DNA from: Planctomycetota bacterium
Lineage (GTDB): Bacteria; Planctomycetota; SZUA-567
Assembly (NCBI GenBank): GCA_031289115.1
Contig: JAITQC010000004.1
Location: 1-56,708, forward strand
Length of the DNA: 56,708 nucleotides
Direction: 5' to 3'
Under the pieces are notes generated by a model, which ran no database searches, was not told the origin of the DNA, and saw only the letters and a list, made by a program, of their open reading frames with translations. Below are positions 17,804-27,766 of this stretch, piece by piece; the first letter of the stretch is position 1, and each line of letters begins with the position of its first letter. Made by a program: the position numbers and the translations under genes.

Positions 17804-19213
17804 TCAGGAAAAGTGGATTTCCGCTTTGTTCAGGCGGTGGTATATGTCGCGGTTTATCCGGTCGACTTCGCCCATGAAGTCGACGCCGGATTTGGGGTCG
17901 ACCCAGAAACTGATGCTGACGACAAGCCGTCCCGACTCGAAGTCAGTGAAACTCACCACCGGTGGCTTGTCGGGAATGCTACCCTGATGCCCGGCCAGGG
18001 CTTGGCGGATAAGGTCAAGGGCGAGTTCTAATTTTGTGGGGCCAATATAGGGATGGAGATATATTTTACTGCTTCGCAGTATAAAGGGGCGCCGGGAAAG
18101 GTTGTAGACGGTGGAACTGATGGCGTTGGAGTTGGGGATGATGATGTCGGCGCCGTCGCGGCTCCTGACCCGCATGGAACGCATGCCAATATGCTCGACC
18201 GTACCGTTACAGTCGCCAATAGTGATGCTGTCCCCGACCAGGAAAGGCTGGTCGAAGGCGATGCTGGCGAAACCGAGGAGGTTTTTCAGGGTTTCCTGCG
18301 AGGCCAAAGCCAAGGCCAAACCACCGATGCCAAGCCCGGCTATGATGGAGACTACCGTCTCGCCGGTGGCGGACTGGTAAATATGGACGCCGGTTATGAT
18401 CAGCACCAGCAGGCGCAGCGTCTTGAAGGCGAGGGGGCGCACAGTGTCGAGGAGCCGGTCTGGGCTATGGAATAGGGAATTGCCGTAGAACTCATCCACC
18501 AGCCCGACCATCCCATAGAGATAGAGCATGAAGGCGAGGTAGATTATCATGTCGGAGAGGAAGACCAGTTCCGGGTAGTAACTGGTGACAATGAGCCAGG
18601 AGACAATTTTAATTCCCACCCCGGCCAGGGCGAGTTTTATCGGTTTGTTTAGGCCTAGACGCGCCACATGGAGGATGCGTTGCCAGCTCTGCCAATCTCG
18701 GGAGTCATAATCACGCCAACGCTGGAAGCGCCGGCTGACGTTAAGCCAGAAAAAGAAGAGAAGTACTATCCCCAGTAAAGACAGGACATAACGCCATAGG
18801 GCTATGTCTAGGAAGTGGTAGGAGAAGAAAGGGCTCACTGATCCCGGCAGCCTGTCCTTGACCACGGCATCGGTAGACTCCACCGTTTCCTTGGCCTCGG
18901 CGATTATTTTTATACGGTCTTGAACCAGTATTCCCGCGTCTTCGGGATCACTGGGTTTTTCCGGGGCGGGGTTTGCTTCTGGGGCGGGAGTGGCCTCGGA
19001 AGCAGGGGTGGCCTCTGGGGTGGGAGTGGTCGCCGGAGCGGGGGTGGCCTCCGGGGCGGGAGTGGCTGCCGGAGCAGGTGTTTCCTCCCCCGCCAGCGTC
19101 ACCCTCCCTTGGTTGACGCCAGGGACAAGGAGCAGGAGGAAAAGGAAAAAGCTAAGACGGGTGCCTTTATCCGGGAGGCCAGGGCAACCGAGGTTTTGGA
19201 GTTGAGAAAACAT
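17804..19213 (-). CDS. MscS family mechanosensitive channel with signal-like N-terminus and Pro/Ala-rich repeat
   Basis: IIAGLGIGGLALALASQETLKNLLGFASIAFDQPFLVGDSITIGDCNGTVEHIGMRSMRVRSRDGADIIIPNSNAIS. Confidence 0.93.
   Translation of the reverse strand: MFSQLQNLGCPGLPDKGTRLSFFLFLLLLVPGVNQGRVTLAGEETPAPAATPAPEATPAPATTPTPEATPASEATPAPEANPAPEKPSDPEDAGILVQDRIKIIAEAKETVESTDAVVKDRLPGSVSPFFSYHFLDIALWRYVLSLLGIVLLFFFWLNVSRRFQRWRDYDSRDWQSWQRILHVARLGLNKPIKLALAGVGIKIVSWLIVTSYYPELVFLSDMIIYLAFMLYLYGMVGLVDEFYGNSLFHSPDRLLDTVRPLAFKTLRLLVLIITGVHIYQSATGETVVSIIAGLGIGGLALALASQETLKNLLGFASIAFDQPFLVGDSITIGDCNGTVEHIGMRSMRVRSRDGADIIIPNSNAISSTVYNLSRRPFILRSSKIYLHPYIGPTKLELALDLIRQALAGHQGSIPDKPPVVSFTDFESGRLVVSISFWVDPKSGVDFMGEVDRINRDIYHRLNKAEIHFS
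18959..19084 (-). repeat. 18-bp degenerate tandem repeat (about 7 units) encoding (A/T)TPAP(E/A)
   Basis: Protein ETPAPA ATPAPE ATPAPA TTPTPE ATPASE ATPAPE ANPAPE near the N-terminus of the MscS protein. Confidence 0.85.
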
Positions 19214-19248
19214 ATCGCCCGTCCTCCGTGGTCGTCCGGCTGGGAAAA

Positions 19249-20943
19249 CTACTGGTCGTCAACCGGTTCTTCAGCCACGAAAATAGGGACCTGGATTATC
19301 ACCTTGGTACCGATGCCGGGCTTACTCTCGATCCAAATCTTTCCCGAGTGGTCGGTGATGATTTGCCGGCAGATAGTGAGCCCCAGTCCACTGCCGGAAG
19401 TGTGGTTTTTCACCGCTCCCCCGATTTCGAACTTCGCAAACACCTTCTCGACCTCCTCGGGAGAAATACCGATGCCGGTGTCCTCCACCTCGATTATGAG
19501 TGAGGGGACACTGGTGTCGGGCATGGGGTCGGAACGGTAGGAGCGTATGACTATGCTGCCGCCTGGCTCGGTGAAAGTTATGGCGTTCTGGAGGATGTTA
19601 TGGATCGCCTTGGTGAAATGGACAAGGCAGAGGCGGCACAGGCCAATGTCATCCGCCAGTTCCAGGCCAAGAGACAGGTTTTTCGCCTCCAGCTGTGACA
19701 TCAGGGACATGACAACGTTTTCAATAATGTCGTTAGGTTCGTTGGGGCCGAAATCATAACTCGCCATACCAGCTTCGAGCTTAGTGAGGTCAATTGCGTC
19801 GTCAATGATGCGGCAGAGACGTTTGCCTTCGTTGATAATAATGTCCAGGTACTCGCACCACTCGGGGGGGATGGTGTCGCCGCTGGCCTCGGCGCTCATC
19901 AGTAACGTTTCCGAGTAGGCCATTATCGAGGTGAGAGGAGTTCTTAGTTCATGGCTGGCCAGGGAAAGAAAATCGCTCTTCATGGAGTCGAGCTGGCGCA
20001 GCTTCTTCACCTCGCGTGAGAGTTTGAGGTCGCGGCAGATCACTACCCGGCCGATAGCGGTGGAGTCATCGTCGATCCGCAGGGGGGAGATGGTGATTCC
20101 TAGATAGCGGCCGTCCACTTCCCCTTCGCGGGGGGGGAGTTCAACCTCCGACTCGCTAGTACTGTTTTCACCCAGTCTTTGGTCGAGGTGGGCGGTGATT
20201 TCGGGGGAGAGGATCTGGTTGTACGGCTGGCTACTCGCTGCCAGGCGGTTGACGCCCAGGTCCTTTTCGGCGGCGGCGTTCATCATGCGAATGATGCCAG
20301 TGGCATCAATGGAAAACACCCCCATGGGGACGCTTTCCAGGATGTCGGATATGGTTTCCCGGGTTTTTTCCAGCTTAAGGTGATAACGCTGGATGTCGAG
20401 GACGGAGGCGATTTCCCGGGATACCAGGGACAGGCTGGCTTCCTTCTCCCGGGTGAAGCTTTCGGGGGACTGGTCAAGCCAGATCATAATGACATGATCC
20501 TGTCCCATAGGCAGGAAAAGAAGGGAATCCTGCACGTTATCCTGATCCGGTTGGGAAAGCGGCAATAGCGACAACTCTTGGCGTTTCATCACCCAGTCAA
20601 GCATGGAGGGATTGAGGTCCGGGTTTTCCGGGAGGTCTTCGCGGATGACTGTGAATTCACCCGAAGCGTTGCGGCAACGCAGGCTGAAATGCTTGAAAGG
20701 GATGATCTCTTCCAGAAGACTCTGCAAGGTGCCAAACATTTCCCCACGGTTGGGGATGTTTTTCAGGTTAAAGATGCGACGTTGCAAGGAAAGTATGTTA
20801 AGGAGTGATTCGGTCGAGCCGTCTTCGGACTCACCAACCGGTTTGCTGTTCAAGGTTTTATTCTTGGTGGTTTTATCGGTTTTTCTCGATGATTGGGAGG
20901 TTTCATTCATAGCGGCATCGTCCCTGCCAAGGGGGCACCTCAC
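19249..20943 (-). CDS. PAS-domain sensor histidine kinase
   Basis: MKSDFLSLASHELRTPLTSIMAYSETLL, HNILQNAITFTEPGG, VEDTGIGISPEEVEKVFAKF, GSGLGLTICRQI. Confidence 0.92.
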   Translation of the reverse strand: MRCPLGRDDAAMNETSQSSRKTDKTTKNKTLNSKPVGESEDGSTESLLNILSLQRRIFNLKNIPNRGEMFGTLQSLLEEIIPFKHFSLRCRNASGEFTVIREDLPENPDLNPSMLDWVMKRQELSLLPLSQPDQDNVQDSLLFLPMGQDHVIMIWLDQSPESFTREKEASLSLVSREIASVLDIQRYHLKLEKTRETISDILESVPMGVFSIDATGIIRMMNAAAEKDLGVNRLAASSQPYNQILSPEITAHLDQRLGENSTSESEVELPPREGEVDGRYLGITISPLRIDDDSTAIGRVVICRDLKLSREVKKLRQLDSMKSDFLSLASHELRTPLTSIMAYSETLLMSAEASGDTIPPEWCEYLDIIINEGKRLCRIIDDAIDLTKLEAGMASYDFGPNEPNDIIENVVMSLMSQLEAKNLSLGLELADDIGLCRLCLVHFTKAIHNILQNAITFTEPGGSIVIRSYRSDPMPDTSVPSLIIEVEDTGIGISPEEVEKVFAKFEIGGAVKNHTSGSGLGLTICRQIITDHSGKIWIESKPGIGTKVIIQVPIFVAEEPVDDQ

Positions 20944-21201
20944 AAAAAGTGGAAAAAGACAGGATTAACTGGCCCGGGGACGACCAACTAGAGACAAGGA
21001 AAAAGGATCCGCTTTCCAGTTGGTATGGGAAACACTGGTTTTCGACCCACTACAATACCAACCAGACTTCCCCCGGGGGTATTGCCGGCTAAAAGGTATA
21101 AAAAGGGAGTCGCAAAGAAAATAGTGCAAGTTTATTATCGGTGTTACCTGAAAAAATACCATTAAAAAAATTATCCCCACCTTTGCCGGCGCGGGGGGCG
21201 G

Positions 21202-24200
21202 TTAGTCTTCGCGTAGCAACCGGACCAATTCCTCCAGGTCGACCGGCCCGGCGCTGTCAGTGCCGGAGAGCAGGCTATCGGCGAGGTCGCGTTTATAGCG
21301 GTGAAGCTCGACGATTTTCTCCTCAATGGTGTTGGCGGTTACCAGACGGTAGACCGTGACCGGACGGGTTTGCCCGATACGGTGGGCGCGGTCAGAAGCC
21401 TGGTCCTCCACCGCTGGATTCCACCACGGATCCATATGGATGACATAGTCGGCGGCGGTGAGGTTGAGGCCAAGGCCGCCGGCCTTGAGACTGATGAGGA
21501 AGATGCTGCTTGTCCCGGCTTGGAAAAGCCCCACCGCCTTTTTCCTCTCCCGCGGGGTGGAGGAGCCGTCCAGATACTGGTAGTCTAGGCCGGTTTCATC
21601 AAGGTGGCGGCGGATAATGTCCAGGTGGCTGACAAACTGGCTGAAAATCAGGGCTTTGTGGCCGTTGTCGAGAAGTTCTGCCAGTTTTTCCTGGAACTGT
21701 TCCTGCTTGGCGGAGGGGATGTCGCGGCTGTTACTGATCAGTTCCGGGGTGCAACAGGCCCGCCGGAGGCGGGTTATTTCCGCCAGGATCAGGAAGCGCT
21801 TGTCGGAGATCCCGTCCTTCCCGCGGATTTCCGTATTTACCCGCTCCACCGCCTGGCGCCGGAGACCCTCGTAGAAAGCGCGCTCTTCTGGACCCATCTC
21901 CACCCGCAGGGTTATCTCGCTTTTTTCTGGAAGTTCGCTCAGGACCTGGTTTTTGCTCCGCCGGAGAATGAAGGGGCGGATCACCTGGCGGAGATTTTCC
22001 CGGGCGGCGGGATTGTTGTGGCGCTCAATCGGGATGGCGAAACGCTCCTGGAAGCGCCGCCAGTTGCCAAGAAGCATAGGGTTTATGAAATTGAAGAGGT
22101 TCCAGAGTTCGCTCAGGTGGTTCTCCACCGGGGTACCGGTGGTTATCAGTTTAAAGCCAGCCTGGAGCCCCATGGCGGCCCGGGAGCGTTTGGTGGCGAC
22201 ATTCTTGATCGCCTGGGCCTCGTCTAGGACGGCGGTGGTCCAGTTTACCGAGTAAAGTCTGTCCGCTTCCTGCTGTAGGAGGCCGTAGCTTATAACGACA
22301 ATGTCACCCGCCTTAAGCTGGTCCAGGGTGGCCTGGCGGTCTCCCTCAGAAAAGGTCACGGGATTCAGGTCCGGCGCGAAACGCTCCAGTTCCGCTAGCC
22401 AGTTGTGGCAGACGCTGGTGGGAGCCACCACCAGGGCCGGGCCGGCCTTGGCCCGGGCGGCTAGGAGAGCGATCGCCTGGACGGTTTTTCCTAGTCCCAT
22501 GTCGTCAGCCAGGCAAGCCCCCACTCCCCATTCGGCTAGACGGGAGAGCCAATGGTAGCCTTCCAGCTGATAGTCCCGTAGTTCACCCCGGAAACTGTCG
22601 GGGACCGGGGGGGAGAAGGAATCGAGCTCGCGGCGCCGGTCGAGAAAATCCCACCAGCCCTGGTCGGCCTTGAGGGTGGCGCCGCCCTGGGCGAGTTCGC
22701 TCACCAGGCCACTCGCCAGGATTGGGAGGCGGACTTGGCCAGCCTGTTCTTCAGAGAAGGCGGCCAGACCCTCGATCTGGCGGGAGAATTCCTTGGTGAG
22801 GGCGAGAAATTCACCATCGCCCATGGCGACGAAGCGACTATTACCCTCCCGGATGGCCTTAAGCAGCGGCTCAAGGGAAAGGACCATTTTTTCATCGATT
22901 TTTATGCCGCCAGACAGTTCCAGCCAATCGGTATGCCGGGTGACTGCCAAATCGAGGGCGGCGGGGGAGGGAAGCTGGCGGACGCGCTGGCGGCCACCAT
23001 TGGGCCAGGTGAGAATGGCGCTGCCTTCGAGGTTTTCCGCTTCTTCCAGGAAAGTCAGGCAGTCCTCGGGGTAAGCGATGTTCCAGGAGAGTTCGGCCAC
23101 CTGGTGAGGAACAAGCGAGGGGCAGGCCGCCACCACCTGTTCCGCCCGTGTCTTTTCTTCCTCTAGGTCCCGAAGCGTGTGCTTGCTTTCGCCACCCACC
23201 TCGGCGAAAAGCAGTCGCCCTCCTTGTCCGGGGAGGTATGCCGGACCGTCATCACCCAGAGGGTGGCTCCAGAGTTCAATTCGGAGTCCCGGCTCTAGTG
23301 GGACAAGGTGGAAGCGGGGGGTGCTGTCAGCCGCACGGGTCTCCCCGTCTACCTGGAGGCCGGGGATGGCGAAATGCACCCGTACCCAGCGGGAGAGAGA
23401 GGTGACGGCCGCCAGGGTCTCTTCCCTTCCTGGTGGGGGCATGACCAGACCCTGGCCGATGATTCGGGCCAGGCGTTTGCCGCGCCAGTCCAAGCGGATC
23501 ACCTGGAGGCGAGCGGGGGTATCGAAGCGGACCATTACCTCCGGGGTTTTTATTTCCGGTAGCTGGCCGGCGGGAAGGAAGTCAGACAGGGGTGGATCGA
23601 GACATATTTCCAAGTCCCCGTCCTTTTCGCTCGCAATGATGTCTAATTTCCCCTGCACCACATCTATGCGTTGTCCATCCTGAGCTTCACGGAAGACCAG
23701 AGGGTGTCCGGTCAGATGGAGGAAAGCGCTTCCGGAGTCGACGTAATAGTCATCATAGTCATAGTTCCACTGGGAGCGGATACTGGTGAGAATGAGGACG
23801 TCTTGGCTGGTGGCGGACTCCGGCATCTTGTCCCGGTGCAGGAACGAGGCGGGAGAGAAGCTGCGTCCCTTGCTCCAGATGCCATCCTTTCCCATTTTCT
23901 GCTCCAACGGTTTCAGGCGGAAAGGGCAGTAGGGGTTGGGGGGAGAGTCGGGGTTGGGGGAAACCAGCCAAACCAGGCGTTTACGGGATTCTTCGGGTGG
24001 GGGTTGGTCGATAAGAAGTTCCTGGAGGGCGGCGAGTTCCCGCCGCCACTTGTCTTGGTTAACGAAGGAAAGGGCCAGGCGCGGCCAGGTGCGGGTGGCT
24101 CCCCGGGCCGGAGAAGCCGGTTTGGGGTCGCTAGCGACTTCGCCCGTGTCCGGGGTGAGAAGCGCGGTGAACTGGTCGGCCAACCACTGGTAACCCCGGG

Positions 24201-25404
24201 TACGGGCCCTTTTTTCTCCCTGTGTCAGTTTTTCCCGGAGGGCGGCGAACCCTTTCGGATCAAGCCACAGGGTGGTAAGTCCTTCCAGTAGTAGCGCCAG
24301 GGCGGGAGTAAGCCCGCCATCATTACCGGGGTTAGGAAGCGAGCGGGCGGCGAAGGAGTGTCCGAGCTGGAAAAGGGTAGCCTGGCGGAGGAAGCCAAGG
24401 TAAGTCTGGTTCTCGGGGTCGGATGACTTGGCGTCCAGAAGAGCCTGGGACAGGTTTTCGCTAAGTTCGCGGTTACTCAGTCGGATGGTGGAAAGGACCT
24501 GCCAGACTAAACCCCGTCCGGTCAGGAGTTGGCTCCGGTTAGACAAGCGTCGACGTTGTAGTACCAGGGCTTGTCCCGCCTCGTCCAGGGATTCCCGGTC
24601 CTGGCCCGCCAGGAAATAAAGCCCCTGGCGCAGGCGATGGGACACTTCTTCGCTACGGACGGTGGTGGCTAGCTTCTCCACCTCCCGCTCCTTGCCGGCC
24701 AACAGCAGTACTTCCCCCGCCTCCAGGGTGAGCCAGGGGTCACTGGCGAAGACGGGGCGGGCGGCGAGTTCAAGAAAGGGGGTCGGGTCGCCAAGAGAGC
24801 TGGCGAGGAAACTTAAAACCAGGCGGAGGAGTGTGGCCGCTTCGGGGTTGGCCTCGGTCGGCAGCCAGGAATCGTCAGGCTGCAGACGGATAATTTCGCC
24901 AAGAAGGACGCCACTTTCGTAGGCCTCCTCGTCTTCCAAGAGCCACGCTTCTTTAAGTGCCAATTCCCACGCCCCACTGTGGAAAGCTAGGCGTATATTT
25001 CGGCGCAGGGTGTTGCTGTTACTGGCGTTAAGCCAGTCGCGCCCGCGGGTCTCCATGGCGACTGTACGGGCCAAAGTCCGGAAAATCCCGTCGCGGATGG
25101 CGTGGCGGATAGCGATTTCCGCAACCTCGGGCTGGCAGCGCCAGAGTTTGACTTTTTTTCCGGAATCACTGGCGATTTCCGTTTTGGCAAGTCCAAGTTT
25201 GGTGAGATGGGCGAGTCGGACCGCCACGGTCTGCAGGGTGAAGGCACGGAGGTGTGACTCGCGGCAGCCAGCCCCGGTGAGACAGGATGCCACCACTCCG
25301 GATCCGGCTGGCTCATAAAGGGCGGAAAGAGCCTGGAGTACGGTTTGGTCAGGTAGGCTGAGTGAGTTGTAGGCGTCCAGGTAGTCCTTGGTTTTCATTG
25401 CCAT
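21202..25404 (-). CDS. SNF2/SWI2-family DEAD/DEAH-box helicase, 1400 aa
   Basis: LADDMGLGKTVQAIALLA, VVAPTSVCHNW, VLDEAQAIKN, TGTPVENHLSELWNLFNFI, FLISLKAGGLGLNLTAADYVIHMDPWWNPAVEDQASDRAHRIGQTRPVTVYRL. Confidence 0.95.
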   Translation of the reverse strand: MAMKTKDYLDAYNSLSLPDQTVLQALSALYEPAGSGVVASCLTGAGCRESHLRAFTLQTVAVRLAHLTKLGLAKTEIASDSGKKVKLWRCQPEVAEIAIRHAIRDGIFRTLARTVAMETRGRDWLNASNSNTLRRNIRLAFHSGAWELALKEAWLLEDEEAYESGVLLGEIIRLQPDDSWLPTEANPEAATLLRLVLSFLASSLGDPTPFLELAARPVFASDPWLTLEAGEVLLLAGKEREVEKLATTVRSEEVSHRLRQGLYFLAGQDRESLDEAGQALVLQRRRLSNRSQLLTGRGLVWQVLSTIRLSNRELSENLSQALLDAKSSDPENQTYLGFLRQATLFQLGHSFAARSLPNPGNDGGLTPALALLLEGLTTLWLDPKGFAALREKLTQGEKRARTRGYQWLADQFTALLTPDTGEVASDPKPASPARGATRTWPRLALSFVNQDKWRRELAALQELLIDQPPPEESRKRLVWLVSPNPDSPPNPYCPFRLKPLEQKMGKDGIWSKGRSFSPASFLHRDKMPESATSQDVLILTSIRSQWNYDYDDYYVDSGSAFLHLTGHPLVFREAQDGQRIDVVQGKLDIIASEKDGDLEICLDPPLSDFLPAGQLPEIKTPEVMVRFDTPARLQVIRLDWRGKRLARIIGQGLVMPPPGREETLAAVTSLSRWVRVHFAIPGLQVDGETRAADSTPRFHLVPLEPGLRIELWSHPLGDDGPAYLPGQGGRLLFAEVGGESKHTLRDLEEEKTRAEQVVAACPSLVPHQVAELSWNIAYPEDCLTFLEEAENLEGSAILTWPNGGRQRVRQLPSPAALDLAVTRHTDWLELSGGIKIDEKMVLSLEPLLKAIREGNSRFVAMGDGEFLALTKEFSRQIEGLAAFSEEQAGQVRLPILASGLVSELAQGGATLKADQGWWDFLDRRRELDSFSPPVPDSFRGELRDYQLEGYHWLSRLAEWGVGACLADDMGLGKTVQAIALLAARAKAGPALVVAPTSVCHNWLAELERFAPDLNPVTFSEGDRQATLDQLKAGDIVVISYGLLQQEADRLYSVNWTTAVLDEAQAIKNVATKRSRAAMGLQAGFKLITTGTPVENHLSELWNLFNFINPMLLGNWRRFQERFAIPIERHNNPAARENLRQVIRPFILRRSKNQVLSELPEKSEITLRVEMGPEERAFYEGLRRQAVERVNTEIRGKDGISDKRFLILAEITRLRRACCTPELISNSRDIPSAKQEQFQEKLAELLDNGHKALIFSQFVSHLDIIRRHLDETGLDYQYLDGSSTPRERKKAVGLFQAGTSSIFLISLKAGGLGLNLTAADYVIHMDPWWNPAVEDQASDRAHRIGQTRPVTVYRLVTANTIEEKIVELHRYKRDLADSLLSGTDSAGPVDLEELVRLLRED

Positions 25405-25639
25405 GGTAAGGGTTAGCCTTTAAATGGGTAAACGCTCCATAATAACGTGGTTGGCAGGGACTGGCGAGACAAATTCACGGATTGTTGGCCTGGGTCGGGG
25501 GAGGCTCTGAAAAGGATTTGCTCCGGAAGGGGTTTTCCCGTATGTTTAGAAGTTTAGCCGTTTGTTTCGTAACCTCATTTCCGACGCCACGCCGGGAGGA
25601 AGTGTTTAATACTTGGTTCAAGCATAAGGAGTGTCTGTA

Positions 25640-26875
25640 ATGCCAGGGATAATTGAAGTGCAGGCGGTCATATTTACACAGGGCGGACCAACCGCCGTCA
25701 TAAACGCATCCGGGGTGGGTGTGGTGCTTGGCTTAAAGAATTCCCCACAGATATCTGCCATCTGGGGTGCCCTCAATGGTATCGATGGCATAATGGAAGA
25801 GCGTTTCGTGGATCTAAAGGCGCAGTCCGACTCTGTCCTCCAAGCGATAACCTTCACCCCTTCCACCCAGTTGCGTTCAACCCGGAAAAAACCAACCTCC
25901 GAGGACAACCGCAAGATGCTGGATGTCTTCCAGAAGCACGGGATCCATTATGTCTTTGGCGCTGGCGGCAACGACACCTCCGAGTCCCTGGACATAATTA
26001 ATGACGCCGCTCGGGAGCGCAAGTATAGCCTCCGGGTTTTTCATGTCGCCAAGACGGTCGACAATGACCTTATGGAAAACGACCATACCCCAGGATACGG
26101 CTCGGCTGCCCGTTTTGTCGCCAATGCCTTCCGTGGGGCTAGTCTGGACAACCAATGTTTTGGCGGTCTTTATATCGGCGTCTGCATGGGACGCCACGCC
26201 GGCTTCCTTACCGCCGCCGCCGCTCTTGGTCGCCAGGGCCCGGATGATGGACCGCACCTGGTTTACCTCCCCGAGTCTCCATTTAGCCTGGACAAATTCG
26301 CCCAGGATGTCGAGGCCGTCTACCGCCGGTTAGGCCGCTGCGTGGTGTCGGTTTCGGAAGGGATCGAGGACGCCAGCCACACCCCAATTTTGCAGGTGCT
26401 TTCCGATGGCAAACTAGAGGCTGACAGCCATGGCAATGTCCAACTTTCCGGCACTGGCGCCCTGGCCGACCGCTTGGTTGAATATGCCAAGAAGCACCTG
26501 GAGTCCAAGGGGGTGGTCAAGAAGTTAAGGGCGAGAGGTGACACTTTCGGCTATCTGCAGCGCTCCTTCCCCGACCAGAGTCCGGTTGACCGCGAGGAAG
26601 CGGTGGGTCTAGGCAAGTTTGCCGCCCAGCGAGCCATTTCTGGAGACGTCGACGGTTCCTGCGCCATAGTCCGGGTGGCGGACAATCCCTACCGCTCGGA
26701 ATTCCGGCTGGTGCCTCTGAAAAACGTGGCGGGGAAGACGCGGCGTATGCCGGAAGAGTTTATCAACAAGGACAAGAATAACGTCACTGACGCCTTTATC
26801 CGCTACGGCCTGCCGCTGGTGGGCGAACTCACCCAGTTGGGGCAATTGGATTTCAGCAAGAGCGTCAAGATCTAG
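25640..26875 (+). CDS. pfp: diphosphate--fructose-6-phosphate 1-phosphotransferase (PPi-type phosphofructokinase)
   Basis: YVFGAGGNDTSESLDIIND, AKTVDNDLMENDHTPGYGSAARFVAN, CMGRHAGFLTAAAALG, VSVSEGIED. The track opens at 25631 (MSVMPGIIE); MPGIIE at 25640 is preceded by an AAGGAGTG RBS. Confidence 0.88.
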   Translation: MPGIIEVQAVIFTQGGPTAVINASGVGVVLGLKNSPQISAIWGALNGIDGIMEERFVDLKAQSDSVLQAITFTPSTQLRSTRKKPTSEDNRKMLDVFQKHGIHYVFGAGGNDTSESLDIINDAARERKYSLRVFHVAKTVDNDLMENDHTPGYGSAARFVANAFRGASLDNQCFGGLYIGVCMGRHAGFLTAAAALGRQGPDDGPHLVYLPESPFSLDKFAQDVEAVYRRLGRCVVSVSEGIEDASHTPILQVLSDGKLEADSHGNVQLSGTGALADRLVEYAKKHLESKGVVKKLRARGDTFGYLQRSFPDQSPVDREEAVGLGKFAAQRAISGDVDGSCAIVRVADNPYRSEFRLVPLKNVAGKTRRMPEEFINKDKNNVTDAFIRYGLPLVGELTQLGQLDFSKSVKI

Positions 26876-26903
26876 TGGTCCGGTTTTTCCCAGGACTAGC
26901 AAT

Positions 26904-26936
26904 ACCCTGCCTAGCGAAAGCCGGGTAGGGTTTTGT
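26904..26936 (+). terminator. intrinsic terminator downstream of the PFK gene
   Basis: CCCTGCC...GGTAGGG stem followed by TTTTGTTT. Confidence 0.6.
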
Positions 26937-27307
26937 TTATCCCCCTCGCGAAAGCTTGCCGACACTATTGACTGGGCGGCCTTGGCTGAAGTTTTTTCTT
27001 CTCTTTGCCTGGCATAGTTTGGCGTGACCACGACGGTGAATCCGGGATGGTGGCATTTCTCAAGTAGACCATTACTACCGGCTAAAAAAGGGGAGTGATA
27101 AAGCCATCTGTTTTACCAAGGTACCGGGCTTTTTTCCGGTGTCGCCGAGGCAGATTACTAAAACCGTATTTTCACACGACAATTTGGGCGAGACAATGAT
27201 GCCATTAGCCGGTAGAGGGCGCCTCAACTTGGAAAGTAAAAAAATGAGGGATTGATCCTCCATGTCCGACAATAGATAATAGTAGGGGACTTGAAGAGAG
27301 GTGTATT

Positions 27308-27511
27308 ATGGAAGATTTTGACTATAGCTTTTCCTTCGACTTGTTTTCTCGCCCCTCCTTTTTAGAGGGAATGGCCAGAGTTATTGATATGGGCGGCGGC
27401 TTGAATATTTATAATACCAGCGGGAGTGGCGCGGAAGCGGACAGCCGCGCCATAGCTTCCGATTGGAAAGCTATCGGAGATGATATAAAGAAGGTGTTGG
27501 GCCGTGAGTAA
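27308..27511 (+). CDS. small uncharacterised protein (67 aa)
   Basis: Own ATG with GAGAGGTG upstream; sequence MEDFDYSFSFDLFSRPSFLEGMARVIDMGGGLNIYNTSGSGAEADSRAIASDWKAIGDDIKKVLGRE has non-random composition and no competing frame. Confidence 0.65.
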   Translation: MEDFDYSFSFDLFSRPSFLEGMARVIDMGGGLNIYNTSGSGAEADSRAIASDWKAIGDDIKKVLGRE

Positions 27512-27766
27512 AAAGCAAAAGAAGGATAAATAAGAGGGCATCCCAAGTGAGCGGTGAAAAACCCCCGTTGCATAACGGTGTCTTCACAGCGCAGTGGCAC
27601 TCTAGTTTTGCCTGTCGAATAGGGGATATGGCTTTTGTCTTCTGGTTTCTCTTCAATCCGCCCAGATCTCTCGAGCCGAAAAGTAGAGGAACAAGGAGCC
27701 TGTCATTTCTGCCCCGGTATATCGGGACTGAGAAAACTCTGTAAAGTCGCTTTAGATAGCAAAGCT

